Assembly (NCBI GenBank): GCA_021029095.1 | Contig: JAJOHG010000090.1 | Coordinates: 1-64,000 of the forward strand | DNA from: Phellopilus nigrolimitatus | Lineage: Eukaryota; Basidiomycota; Agaricomycetes; Hymenochaetales; Hymenochaetaceae | Direction of reading: 5' to 3' | DNA: 64,000 bases | Part shown: positions 12,835 to 23,113 of the stretch, one piece after another | How the letters are laid out: each line of letters starts with the position of its first letter | How positions within the stretch are numbered: the stretch's first letter is position 1 | The notes under the pieces: model-generated | Database searches by the model: none | Told to the model about the DNA's origin: nothing | Seen by the model: only the letters and a program-made list of their open reading frames with translations | Position numbers and translations under genes: made by a program

Positions 12835-14690
12835 TGTCAGGACCGAACCTGCGATCGAAGAACAGAGACGATCGGGAGTCGCTTCGCAGTCGGTTCGACC
12901 AGCGAAGGACCAGGGAACGTGGGGAGAGCCCCGATCGGCGAAGGAAACGGAATCACAAGCTGCAGATCGGCAGGGAAGGAGGATGGGCGGCGAGCCCGAG
13001 CGCTGAGTAGCCGAAGTTCGGTAGGTTCAAAGTCGGACCAAAGGTTCAGAACCGAACCGAGTCGTTCTACGAGTTCGAGGTTCGTTCGGATCGACGAGAG
13101 GTCGCAGGATCGGTCGACACGTAGAGAGAGTGCCGGACGACCCCCGAAGGGAAGGGAGGCCGTCGAGAAACTTCAGAAGCAAGAGAGACTTCAAGAAGAA
13201 GACTTCAATAATCAGGCTAAGGTACGAAGTACATGTCCGAGTCGTATATATACAAAAGTCCGTCCTTTCCTTCCTATCACTAGGCGAGTTCGATGAGTCG
13301 TAGAAACTCGCCGTTTGACTGCGGAGTGGTGCGTTCTGCACGAGGTGTGGAGTCCGACGTGAACCGATCGGAGTGGCGAGTCGCGTAGGCGAGCCGGGCA
13401 CGAGGTTCGGCGAACGCGGTCACATCTTCGATTCCCGACACTCTCAGCTGGATCTGAATTCGGCACATGCCTGCGGTGTGTTCTACTCGTGTCCGGGGTA
13501 TGGGCCGAAGCTGGCACTCGGTTCGTCTCTGATCGCGAGCCCAGATGTCACGTGGTTCGTTCATGGTCAGTCGAGGCCTTCGGACTGGCAACCCGTAGTC
13601 TGGAGTTCGGAGCTGAGACAATTGGTCTGGACGAAAGAGGACCAAGCCGAACGAAGAGGGTTCGGGCCGAACAGAGGAGATCCCTGCCGGACGAAGGATG
13701 ACCAAGCCGAACGAGGAGGGTTCGGGCCGAACGGAAGGGATCCCTGCCGAACGAAGGAGGGCTGAGCCGAACGGAGAGGATTCGGGCCGAAGGAAGGGAA
13801 TCCCTGCCGGACGGAGGGGAGTGACGAAGGGGATCCAAGCCGCACGAGTCCGGAGGAACGACGGACGAGAGGTTCGAACCTAACCGAGAGGAATCCCGCC
13901 GAACGAAGGGGATCCGAGTCGTACGAGTCCGGAGGAACGACGGACGAGAGGTTCGAACCGAACCGAGAGGGATCCCGCCGAACGAAGGGGATCCGAGTCG
14001 TACGAGTCCGGAGGAACGACGGACGAGAGGTTCGAACCGAACCGAGAGGAATCCCGCCGAACGAAGGGGATCCGAGTCCCACGAGTCCTGAGGAACGAGG
14101 GACGAGAGGTTCGAACCGAACCGAGAGGAATCCCGCCGAACGAAGGGGATCCGAGTCCCACGAGTCCGGAGGAACGAGGGACGAGAGGTTCGAACCGAAC
14201 CGAGAGGAATCCCGCCGAACGAAGGGGATCCGAGTCCCACGAGTCCGGAGGAACGAGGGACGAGAGGTTCGAACCGAACCGAGAGGAATCCCGCCGAACG
14301 AAGGGGATCCGAGTCCCACGAGTCCGGAGGAACGAGGGACGAGAGGTTCGAACCGAACCGAGAGGAATCCCGCCGAACGAAGGGGATCCGAGTCCCACGA
14401 GTCCGGAGGAACGAGGGACGAGAGGTTCGAACCGAACCGAGAGGAATCCCGCCGAACGAAGGGGATCCGAGTCGTACGAGTCCTGAGGAACAATGGACGA
14501 GTGGTTCAAACCGAACGGAGAGGCAGACGAAGGGGATTCGAGCCGAAACTGCTGAACGAAGAGGACTCGAGCCGAACGAAGTCCAGAGGAATGAAGGACA
14601 AGGGGTTCGGAGGCCGTTCGAGGTGTCCGGAGGTTCGGTTCGTGTCACAGGTTCGGTTAGCCGAGGAACGAGGGTGAACGGATCGTGACA
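12835..14690 (-). repeat. 5' LTR (1,856 bp)
   Basis: Same TG...CA ends as the left LTR, at a constant offset of 5,103 bp until the minisatellite. It carries eight full 79-bp units. Confidence 0.93.
13826..14504. repeat. 79-bp minisatellite, 8 full units plus a partial, in 5' LTR
   Basis: Units start at 13,826, 13,905, 13,984, 14,063, 14,142, 14,221, 14,300 and 14,379, with a partial at 14,458. A variant carrying CGACGGACG instead of CGAGGGACG is present in three units here but only one in the other LTR, so the extra units arose within that variant. Confidence 0.93.
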
Positions 14691-15700
14691 GAGGCGTTCA
14701 AACAACTTCAACCAAAAAGTAATCTACATATATAGGAAAACACGTAGTAATTGTTGAGATTATATGCTTATGGCGAGATTTGTTTGATTGTGTATGGCGT
14801 AGTCGGAGTTCCAACAATTTTCGTAGTGATAAACAGCATGCGCACTCTCGCGCGTTTACTACGGGTTATACGATATACTTGGATACTTTTTCGTTGTCTT
14901 CGCAAGCGCCACAAAGACGAATATCCAACAGTAATTACACAAGGCAGAGGTGCAATGCAGTGTTACAAGTCATGTACATGGTTTCGACCATAAAAATACA
15001 GATAACCCGTTAGTCATCAACAAAACTTATGTAATCTCTAAAATCATTGTTTTTTCGTCCGAACTTGTCCTCAACGTCACCATCAAGCTGGGCTACGCGA
15101 ATGCTAAAGTACGTCGCACACCATGTTTTCTCTCTTGTATACAACACACTCATGGTAGTAAGAGACAGGTCTACAAATGCGAGAGCAAGCCCGCAGCCAG
15201 GTTGCTATTGCTTGTACGTATTGCTAGCTTAATTGATGTTTTATATATATAATTGAATAATGACCAAGATTTAAATGCAAGAGCCCAATAGCATGACTAT
15301 AGATGTCTAAATAATCTTGGTGACTGTGGTCATTAGGTGACAAGTTGTTACATCTTCAGGTCACTTGTAAAAATGTTTTTTAAACATTCGTTGGCTATAT
15401 TGCATGGGCATCGGCGGCAGTGGCCGACCGACAGTTCCGAAAGCTTCGCAAAACATCCCCGAGGATTGCCATTAAGTATCTGTATTTAATTTACTAAAAT
15501 TGGCCATGCATTATGCATATATAAATTTATGCATTATCATATAGGGATTTTCTATCCACCAACCTTGTGGAAACCCGGATCTATGCATAATGGGAGGTTA
15601 TGTACTATGAGAGAGATGCAATATGGGAGGTTTGACTGTACCATTTTTTAGAAACTACATGTACTACCATTTAATGTAACCCACAACGACCTGTTGGGAA
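14691..15700. other. AT-rich sequence after the LTR element, no assignable gene
   Basis: It begins with the right target duplication GAGGC. Open frames at 14,751-14,993 and 14,950-15,252 are rich in hydrophobic residues but match nothing I know, lie in different frames and have no convincing splice signals. They may be remains of the gene into which the region was rearranged. Confidence 0.45.
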
Positions 15701-15704
15701 CGGG

Positions 15705-15830
15705 AAATGTGAGTCAAGAAGGAAGTCTTACTTTTATTTAGGGACGTTGTGAGGACTGAGGAATATTTTGTTTTACAGTGGTGAGGGCAGCAATTTCCGG
15801 TGACTGCCCGGACTAAGTGAATCAATCTCA
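15705..15830 (+). pseudogene. Relic 3' end of the spermidine-synthase-like gene
   Basis: GGGAAATGTGAGTCAAG, an intron-like stretch ending in TTACAG, and GGCAGCAATTTCCGG-TGACTG parallel the last intron and final exon of the intact gene at 2650-2767. The reading frame and stop are not conserved. It marks the edge of block B. Confidence 0.7.
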
Positions 15831-16471
15831 GTGTCTCCGTTTGACAAAGGACAATTATATTTCACCTTGTCCAACTAGCAGTGCATTCTTTTATTGCTGT
15901 CTAGATCCCACCTTTTATCTGCGGGACTGTGCACAGGGATACTGCTTATTGCTAAGTTGTGAAAGGCTTTGGAATGAGCAGTTCGTCGAGAATCCGTATG
16001 AATGGTGTGGTATTTCAAGAAGGATCTCATGCACAGCTGCTATAAATTATGCTCATTGCCAATCGTCAATGTACCATAGAATAATCATCGATCAATGCAA
16101 CGTAATGACGAATGACTACGCACCTCACCATAAACCAACGCATCAATAATAACCCTGATTTCGGAATTAGAAAGTCAGCAAAATCTGACGCAACCAGGGG
16201 CGACCAGAAGTGTTTGGAACATCGTGCAAGGCCTTCAAGCATATTTTAAGTCCATGCGGACCACCAAGTAGATAACTGGAAGACGAAGCGCGGTATAGGG
16301 ATCAATACAAGGAATTCCACAATCGAGATGTTTATTTCAATTTACAGGGTGTCTGACAGTGGTTGAACAATGTCATGCATATGTAATTTCTACAAGAGAT
16401 CTTTCTGAAAATTTAGTTGACTTCGACATTATATTTCCTTCTTGAACTCGCGATTGCCACCGAAATGCTCT
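15831..16471. other. Intergenic part of block B
   Basis: It aligns in patches with 2770-3300 of copy A and, inverted, with 50,800-51,840 of copy C. An open frame at 15,817-16,149 crosses the relic and is not supported. Near 16,265 lies the empty site (TCTACTTGGTGG) of the MITE present in copy C. Confidence 0.6.
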
Positions 16472-18306
16472 TCAAGCAATGTCGTTTCTGGCAAGCTCAT
16501 TGGGAGTTCCAGACGCTATTGAAAAGATGATTCTATTCAGCGCAAATATATTAGAAGGTTCACGGAATCATACTCACGGATGTCTGCAAGTGCACCCTTG
16601 ACACTCAACGCATCGATCTCAGATCTCATCTCCGCGGGGAGAAGAGCGCCTTTAACACTAATCAAGTACGCGATGAGGCCCGCGACGTGAGGTGAAGCCT
16701 AAATATTACCAAATGTATCAACAACTCGATCTAGTTTTCCTCTTTTGCTTTTGATTAGTTGCTTACCATGGACGTGCCGCTCGAAGGCAGCGTCGCAGAT
16801 GTGCTGCCAATCCACGTGCTGATGATATTCTCTCCAGGCGCGAAGATGTTGACGCTGCTACCGAAATTCGAAGAAGCCCAGCGATTGTCCGCGATGTTGG
16901 ACGCGCCGACCGTGATAACTCCCGGCGCGCGCGCAGGGCTTATGTTAATAGCATCAATGTTTTGATTCCCTGCGGCGACGGTGACATGGATGCCTAAGTT
17001 TACGAGCTGATAAACATGTTAATCTTTTAGAGAAGAGTTCATCAAACGAGATTTTGCAGGAAACTCACAGAAGTGACACCGTCGTCGAGAGCTTGATTAG
17101 GACTGGCACTTAGACTCAAGTTCGCAATCGAGGGCCGACCAGAACCTAGTGCTGAATTGAAGACGTAGTTCAGGCCAGACAAACTGGGTAAAATTACCCC
17201 TCGTTAATGTCTATCGCAATAAGGTCATCACAGGCACTCACGTAGCAGATATCGGACCCGCTCTGTTGTATTCGAAGGAAGAAAGTGGGGAGGGGCATTA
17301 AGTGGTCTCTTCTGTATACAAAATGAACCGCGTACCCATTATCTGCTAGCACCTTGACTGCAATCAAGTTTGCGGCCTTAGCGACGCCGAACCTTGTGCC
17401 GGCGGCAATACCGCTGATATATATCCTATTAGCCTAGAATAATTTTGCCAGAGATGAACAAGGGACTTACGCGACATGAGTGCCATGGCCGCGGCCGTCG
17501 GCATCCTGCGTCAGACCATGAGCACGAGCAATAGAGCAGTATACCTTACATACGTCACCAACAAAAGTAGCTCCCCAGCGGGCACGGCCACCAAAATCAG
17601 TCTATATTCTGCGTTAGTGAGCCATCTAGCCATTGCACTGTCGTTACTCACGTGGGCAGTGTAAATGCCTTCAAAAGTAGATGTGAGTTATCTGATCTCT
17701 AAAGCTTTCGGAGATAAAATCGGCTCACCAGTGTCTAAACAAGATGCAGAAAGTAAGACACCGTTTTGAGAGTATGAAAACAATCAACTAACCGAGAATG
17801 TAGATATCGACACCATATTCTGCCGAGGAGTCATATCGGTACGAGAAGGTCAAAGCTCCAGGGACCTGGTAAGACAGCCGTTCGTCCTGACTGATGCGAG
17901 AGAGGCCCCAAGGAGCGTTGGTTCTGGGAAAAAAAAGAAGTTCATAATGTATTAAATTTTAAAGGAGTGAAGCTTACTGAGTAACGGTGCTTTCAATAGT
18001 TGCGATGCCGTCTTCGTGGATGGACTCGACGTCAGTGTTCGCTCGAAGCACGTCGATTGTATCTGCATCAAATTTTCCTAGGTTTCAAACCGGTTAAAGC
18101 CAGGAAAATATTTCGCTCTTGACGAGAACAAGCTCACCTGCAAAGCCATGAAAGAATGTGCTGTTCCATGAACCGTGCGTGATTTCGACGCCAGAGCGAC
18201 GAGTATTGAGCCAGCGAAGGGTTGCGTCCTTATCGACGCCAGCCTTGAGCTTCACGATGAAGCTCCCTTCATTCTTCGGACCCGAGTAAGTCTGCACAGT
18301 TAACAT
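16472..18306 (-). pseudogene. Subtilisin-like serine protease (S8), copy B, probably broken
   Basis: Propeptide start MLTVQTYSGPKNEGSFIVKL. The catalytic elements are YILDTG (near 17,760), DGRGHGTHVA (near 17,490) and PSSGTSM (near 16,780), then PHVAGLIAYLIS and a C-terminus SGTPNELARNDIA with TGA at 16,472. As in copy A, the exon after DTG lacks an acceptor: the sequence is ATCTACTTTTGAAGG where copy C has ATCAG-TTTTCGAAGG. The nearest AG (GATCAG) would shift frame. Otherwise exon structure and residues look normal. Without transcript data I cannot exclude unusual splicing. Confidence 0.72.
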
Positions 18307-18547
18307 TTCGACGACTAGATTGATGCGGAGGAGTTGAGGCTCGTTGATCTCTCAAAAATTGTCTGGGAGATCCTTACGAGGTTGTTGCGCTTCATTTTAT
18401 ACCTCTGAGAGCGAGACCCACGGGACTCCGAGTCCAGCTTCACATATTGTCGAATAGTAAGATGCAGTGAATGCAAGATCAAGAAAGTGCACATGAGGAA
18501 AGTGCTTGAAACATAAGCACCCCTCATTCCGTACGAACCGCAGATGT

Positions 18548-19440
18548 TCAGAGTTCTAAAAAAAGTGAGATAGCGCTTAGCATTAACTTCCCTCTTGATT
18601 TCATTATGCTCGTCGGATGGAGAAAGTTTAGAGGAGTGGCCGTACTCACGAATGCGAGAACCGAGGACTTTGGAGTTCCAGCTTCGCGGAATGTCAGATG
18701 GTAAGTTCGCCACAAGGCGAGGGAAGGCACTGAAAGAGTATATAAGGGAAGTGTATGGAACACAAGCGTCACTGTCCCATTGCGCGCCGCAAACATAAGC
18801 TTGTCCGGAACGAGGCGCGCGCCCTCCGAATCAAATTCGGAGAGGCTAAGACACTCGTCGCAGGAGTCGGTCCGAGAGTCGGCCTTTTTTGCGGTGCTCG
18901 GAGAGCCAAGCTCGCGCACAATGGCAAAGACACAATCGTCGTGGCCACACCGCTCAGGCTCCTCGGTGTACCTCGAGGCTCTACTTCGATCTTCCATTGG
19001 TGTGGAATGTGTGCACGCAGACGACCAGTTGGCCGGCACGCGATGCGCCTCTTTTTTTTATAACAATGTAACATTGCGGCAGAACTGATAGGAAGGAGTG
19101 GGTTGAGCTAATACCAAGGTGCTCCAAAGGCACGATACGTTCGAGGCGGAAACACGAGAACCCGAAACTGGCATTTTCAGTTGCCCACTAGTAGTCGCCA
19201 CAAATTTGGACATCCTTCAAATCGCTGAAGATACACGTAGGGATCCGAACTAATCATCCGTCAGTATCGGAATTCGCATTTGTACTTGGTTTTGAAGAGC
19301 AGGATGTATCCATACCCAATGTCTTCCAAGCGAATGGAAACGATTTTGCGCAGTAGCAGTAAAGGCTGAAAATATAATGAAAACCGACTTCGGCAGAGTA
19401 TCGGAAGACGTGACACCCACACTGCGAGACACTATGTAAC
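18548..19440. pseudogene. Unidentified degenerate gene remnants in block B
   Basis: Counterpart of 5464-6535. The longest frames are 19,039-18,548 on the minus strand (163 codons) and 18,755-19,063 on the plus strand (102 codons). No domain is recognised and neither frame is conserved intact in the other copies. The part nearest the subtilase (about 18,600-18,760) resembles the subtilase promoter itself (18,420-18,560), suggesting an older local duplication. Confidence 0.4.
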
Positions 19441-19469
19441 ATGAAAGGGAGTGTGTGCTTTGATGACAA

Positions 19470-19940
19470 CTTCGCAGAAGCCCTCAAACACCACGCTGAT
19501 CCACCTCACGGATGAGATCGTGCGCGAACACCGGCGTGTGAGGAATTCTCAACCTAGCGACAACCTTACCACCCCTCCGCACCAACCAAACAAGCAGACA
19601 CTTCGCAACTCCGTCTCACACTGTTCAAACCGTACTCTTCATCGTCGACGGCTTCTCGGCGCACTTTCGCCCAAGTTCGCCTTCGCGCTCCAGTCTCAAG
19701 AATCGCGCCGTACATGTCTTAGACACTATGCAGACAAGGCGCGGCCGCAAAGGGGCTGAATCCCGATCCGAGCTTGGCGTCCTTGCAGGCACGGCGATCT
19801 GTAGCACGCCTTCGCAGTGTCAATGGAGGTGAAGGGCTATGACGACCCTGTACTACAGCGCGGCATCGGCGTAGCACCGGGTGAGCTCGAGGACGTCGTC
19901 AAGGGCGTGCGGGGGACGTGGACGGGAACGCGCAACCTCG
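19470..19940 (+). pseudogene. 3' fragment of a TCP11-family gene (copy B)
   Basis: Readable pieces in order are TTLIHLTDEIVREHRRVRN, HQPNKQTLRNSV, HRRRLLGALSPKFAFALQSQ, then in another frame VKGYDDPVLQRGIGVAPGEL and GTWTGTRNLGGSS. They match the last third of the intact protein at 55,746-57,269. Frameshifts separate the pieces and there is no 5' half. Confidence 0.85.
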
Positions 19941-20049
19941 GAGGCTCCAGTAATGATTCGCGCATAGTTCCAGCGTCACGTCGAACGAGATGTAGCAGTT
20001 TGCACACAATCGCTTATACTCCCATGTGTTGAGGGCCCTCGGGATAATA

Positions 20050-20304
20050 GAGTGTCTTTAGAGGTCTTCGCACTTGAATTTCGCCGACTTATGGCGACTA
20101 CTATTATTAGCTAGGAGGGTAAGCGAAGGAGCCCGCTGGAGCTCATGCAAATCAATAGAAAAAAGTTCTACAGACGGGCCAGTTTAAATATTTGCATGAC
20201 TTCCGCAGTATCACACCTTTGCTCCATCGCTTGCTCGGCTATTCTAAAGATAGTAGTCGCCATAAGTCAGCGAAATTCAAGTGCGAAGACCTCTAAAAAC
20301 ACTC
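20050..20304. mobile_element. MITE with TA flanks (Tc1/mariner-like), 255 bp
   Basis: The ends are GAGTGTCTTTAGAGGTCTTC and, inverted, GAGTGTTTTTAGAGGTCTTC. They continue as imperfect terminal inverted repeats of about 65 bp (shared ACTTGAATTTCGC(C/T)GACTTA). TA lies on both sides. At the paralogous position beside the intact TCP11 gene (near 55,640, inverted) the flanks are joined without the element, giving an empty site. It has no coding capacity. Confidence 0.85.
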
Positions 20305-20487
20305 TAATGCTTGTTATTTACATTTTCTGTGTCTATTGGTTTAAAATCAATCTCATAACTTATTATAATCTGTCTAATTATCCAACAAAAGGAAAGAAAA
20401 AAAATGCAGCGCCGAGCTGTCCGGACCGCATTTGAGTTCCGAAATCTGCGTGGCATTGCTAGACCGCGAACAAGGGTCAGCGCCATT
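20305..20487. other. Linker between TCP11 relic and kinase-like gene
   Basis: The part TATTTACATTTTCTGTGTC is shared with the inverted linker at 55,580-55,640. No gene is seen. Confidence 0.6.
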
Positions 20488-22126
20488 TCATGAAGGAAGC
20501 CTCTTCCACAATGCTTCCGACAGAAGACGTAACTCTCTGCACCGCATCAGCTCAGCAGGGTTTCTGCAACTCTGCAAAAATCGCGCATCGCGTGAGTTTA
20601 TGAAAACATTTACAAGCTAAAGCCATGCGTCTTTTACCGTTTTCTTTTCTTTGCAATTATGCTTTCGGGACTCAGTGAAATCGAGGATGGAGAACCCGCC
20701 AGCAATGGTTCGAACAACGTTACGCGGTTCAAGGTCCCCGTGGACTATACCCAGACCATGTAATTCCTAGGCTATTTCTAAAACCTTCTCCCTAAAATCA
20801 TGCATATGGAAAACCCTGAGGTCAGAACGTGGCAATGAACTTAGATCACTCACTTTTCAGTCGGATTTAGGTCTTCCCATTTCCTCAAAGAATCACCCTG
20901 CAGCTCCAGTATCAGAACAGAAAGATTGCCACTCTCGAACATCCCAAAGCACTGAGGAGCAATGCGCTTCGACAGCTGCCCGGGCTGAAGACAGGCACGT
21001 TCCAGAATTTGGTATATGCCGAACTCATGCCGAAGTCGTTCACGCCTACTCTCGTCTTCGCTCCTCAGAACCTCGACATATTTGACGGCGAATGCCCGTG
21101 GAATCGGTGCATCCTGAGCACTGTTCGCCTCCAATTGGCCTTCGTAGACTACACCTGTTGCGCCATGGCCGAGAGGACGAGTGAGCCGCAGATAGATAGG
21201 TTCGTCGGTATTGTCCGTCAGCCTGGTCGTGGACGTAGGATTTACTTCTTGAAGAGAGAACCAGTGTGGCTCTGGTGTTTCTAATGGTGCCATGGTGATT
21301 CTTAACGCGGCAAGTTCTCCAGGAAAGCTTTCTGACTTGGGTCTTGCATCTTCGGGAATGACATCAAGCTCAACATCTTTCGGGATCTTCGTTGAGGGCA
21401 CATCGGCTTCATTTACAGCAGCCAGGAGGGCACCAAGAAAAGCGCGGAAAGCTCTGGTCTCGCCCTCGATCGAGAGCATAGGTGAATACGTCAGATAAGG
21501 TTGTTCATCAGGAGAGCGAAGACCGCCACGATGAAGACGAAAAATGATCCAGTGATTGTGCGAAGTCAGAAAAAGCCACTCGGTTTTCCATGAAGCCATG
21601 ACATGTATAAAGCGACCTGTCAGACAAAGTCAACAGTCAATTCCATCACGAGCAAGCGGCAAACCGACGTTCAAAATGACTTTTTCCATCAATGGCCGAT
21701 CGTTTGATCAATCCAAGATAAATCCGCGCGGTGGTAAAAGTCTTCCGACTTCGCATAGAACTTGATTGGATTTCGCCTCGGCGAGGGCTACCAGCCTCGA
21801 GTCTATTTCGAGACCATAATCGACTTTCGAAGCATATCCGTACTCAAACGCTTGTCACCTAGAATGTCATCCAGAGTAGAGCAAAGAGCATCGACCAACT
21901 CGACGTCTCGTATAGCCCCTGCAGCTTTCCACTTGGCATCAAGTCGGCCTGCCTCAAACAAACTAGGTTCCGTTAAATTGCAGCTTTGTGTCGAATCAGA
22001 CATAGGAAAGGGAAAGACAGCGCTCTCCTCGAGTATGTCCCGCAGTCTCTTGCCTTGGTCTGCCTCCGTTGCGTGAGTAGTGGAATGGTATTCCAGAGGG
22101 GCAGTTGTCTCGGAACGAACGACCGA
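20488..22126 (-). pseudogene. Nuclease-like/kinase-like fusion gene, copy 1, broken
   Basis: In the minus sense: an N-terminal part with KWKAAGAIRDVELVDALCST, a segment FEYGYASKVDYGLEIDSRLV followed by ALAEAKSNQV, then WKTEWLFLTSHNHWIIFRLH and LTYSPMLSIEGETRAFRAFL. A kinase-like half follows: glycine loop LGHGATGVVYEG, lysine in RAFAVKYVEV, HGDLEPRNVV, LDFTES and a C-terminus CRELRLLSEALWKRLPS. The glycine-loop frame is open at 21,599-20,850. Two lesions are visible: a 1-nt frame change before FEYGYAS (about 21,855), and an in-frame TAG (about 20,773) where copies 2 and 3 have CAG in VAQELHGL. The D-x(n)-EAK pattern recalls PD-(D/E)XK nucleases; that is inference. Confidence 0.75.
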
Positions 22127-22211
22127 TTAAGTGTCGGCTGACGAAATTATTACATAACTAAGCCACTCGCCTGAGGATGACTTCCACGCTATGAATTGCC
22201 ACAATGACTTA

Positions 22212-22753
22212 GGGCCTGTTCGGCCCCAGGAGTTGCGCAGCCTCCACCACCCAAATTTGCAACCGGTGACTTCCCAGTCACCGGTTGGCCAACCTCAGCC
22301 GAAACGAGTGCTCGGTACGACCGTGGTTGTGACGCAACGGCTTCTGTGCGTGATTTTCTAATATAGGCTACTTGTGCATATCAACAAACGGAAAGGCCCG
22401 AATTGTTTTTCTATCTAAATTTGCTACTTTGTTTATACACATTGGTTAAAAGCCATGCATGTCTACAGATGTTGTATCATAGATTTTTTAATTGTCGGCT
22501 TTTTCTTTTCGCTGAAAATTAGAAACAAATAATAATAATAATAAAAATGCATTTAAGTTGCCTAATATAGGTTATTATATAAGATAAGCGCCTAAATCTA
22601 AATAAAGTCCGGCATTTCGGATGACCACTTTTGCATTACAGTATGTGACTTTATGTGACAAACGGGTGCAGCGTTGGCTCAGACTAGTGCGGAAGTCTCC
22701 GGCCCTGGGTTGCCCAGCCGGTGACTGCACAACTCCTGGGGCCGAACAGGCCC
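22212..22753. mobile_element. PIF/Harbinger-type MITE, 542 bp
   Basis: The terminal inverted repeats begin GGGCCTGTTCGGCCCCAGGA and match for at least 24 bp. The flanking 3-bp duplication TTA (22,209-22,211 and 22,754-22,756) is the classic PIF/Harbinger target. The interior is AT-rich and non-coding. Its right part (about 22,640-22,715) resembles that of the MITE at 50,973-51,562. It ends 12 bp upstream of the tRNA gene. Confidence 0.92.
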
Positions 22754-22765
22754 TTAAAGCGTTGA

Positions 22766-22876
22766 GACACCGTAGCAAAGTGGTTAATGCGACAGATTTG
22801 AATCGTTCTGGGGGTTCGAACCAGAAACCTCATCTGTTCCTCTTCGAGGGCGTAGGTTCGAACCCTGCCGGTGTCG
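22766..22876 (+). tRNA. tRNA-Ser (anticodon UGA) with intron
   Basis: Acceptor stem GACACCG pairs with CGGTGTC, with a G discriminator base. The D arm is GCAAAGTGGTTAATGC and the anticodon stem ACAGA/TCTGT brackets TTTGAA (anticodon TGA). The variable arm is CCTCTTCGAGG, long as in class II serine tRNAs, and the T arm is GTAGGTTCGAACCCTGC. An intron of about 29 nt follows position 37. A TCTTTTT tract directly downstream is a pol III terminator. The D-stem is slightly unusual (GCAAAGT instead of GCCGAGT). Confidence 0.9.
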
Positions 22877-23113
22877 TCTTTTTCTACCTGGGACTTGTTT
22901 TGCAGTCTTTAAATTTGTGTTACTTGTGATTTTGTTTTTATGTTTGAGTCTTCAGGTCCTCGTGACAGTACAAGGCTCTCAGTGACTATCTATGTAAGCC
23001 AGTAACCAAGATTACCGCATTAAGGTGCCGTCGCGACATGACCGGCCCTAAACCTAGTTCAAATGACAAGACATCTTTGCCCACACTGTCGCCACGCGTT
23101 TTGTTTCTGAACC

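Larger units (their letters stand above)
7732..14690 (-). mobile_element. Non-autonomous LTR retrotransposon (LARD-like), 6,959 bp, Tf1/sushi-type priming
   Basis: Two long direct repeats, 7732-9429 and 12835-14690, begin TGTCA and end TGACA. The whole is flanked by the 5-bp duplication GAGGC (7727-7731 and 14691-14695), so both LTRs and the insertion site are intact. The orientation is minus. The left LTR is preceded, on the minus strand, by a G-rich polypurine tract. Next to the right LTR is a primer-binding site complementary to sequence inside the LTR itself. The internal 3.4 kb has no recognisable gag, protease, reverse transcriptase, RNase H or integrase. It would therefore need enzymes from another element, probably a Ty3/gypsy chromovirus. 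Outside the minisatellite the LTRs look identical by eye, indicating a young insertion. Confidence 0.93.
15700..20040. repeat. Segmental duplication block, copy B
   Basis: Same order and orientation as copy A. It starts with the relic 3' end of the spermidine-synthase-like gene, followed by the subtilase, the unidentified relic and the TCP11 fragment. Beyond 20,305 the similarity continues to the linker and kinase-like gene beside the intact TCP11 (53.7-55.7 kb). Confidence 0.85.

Noticed and set aside
14751..15252. Hydrophobic frames as a membrane receptor or other gene
   Set aside because: They are short, in different frames, without family motifs or reliable splice sites.
15817..16149. 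110-codon frame in block B as a gene
   Set aside because: It begins within the relic 3' end of the spermidine-synthase-like gene, and the frame is not preserved in copies A or C.
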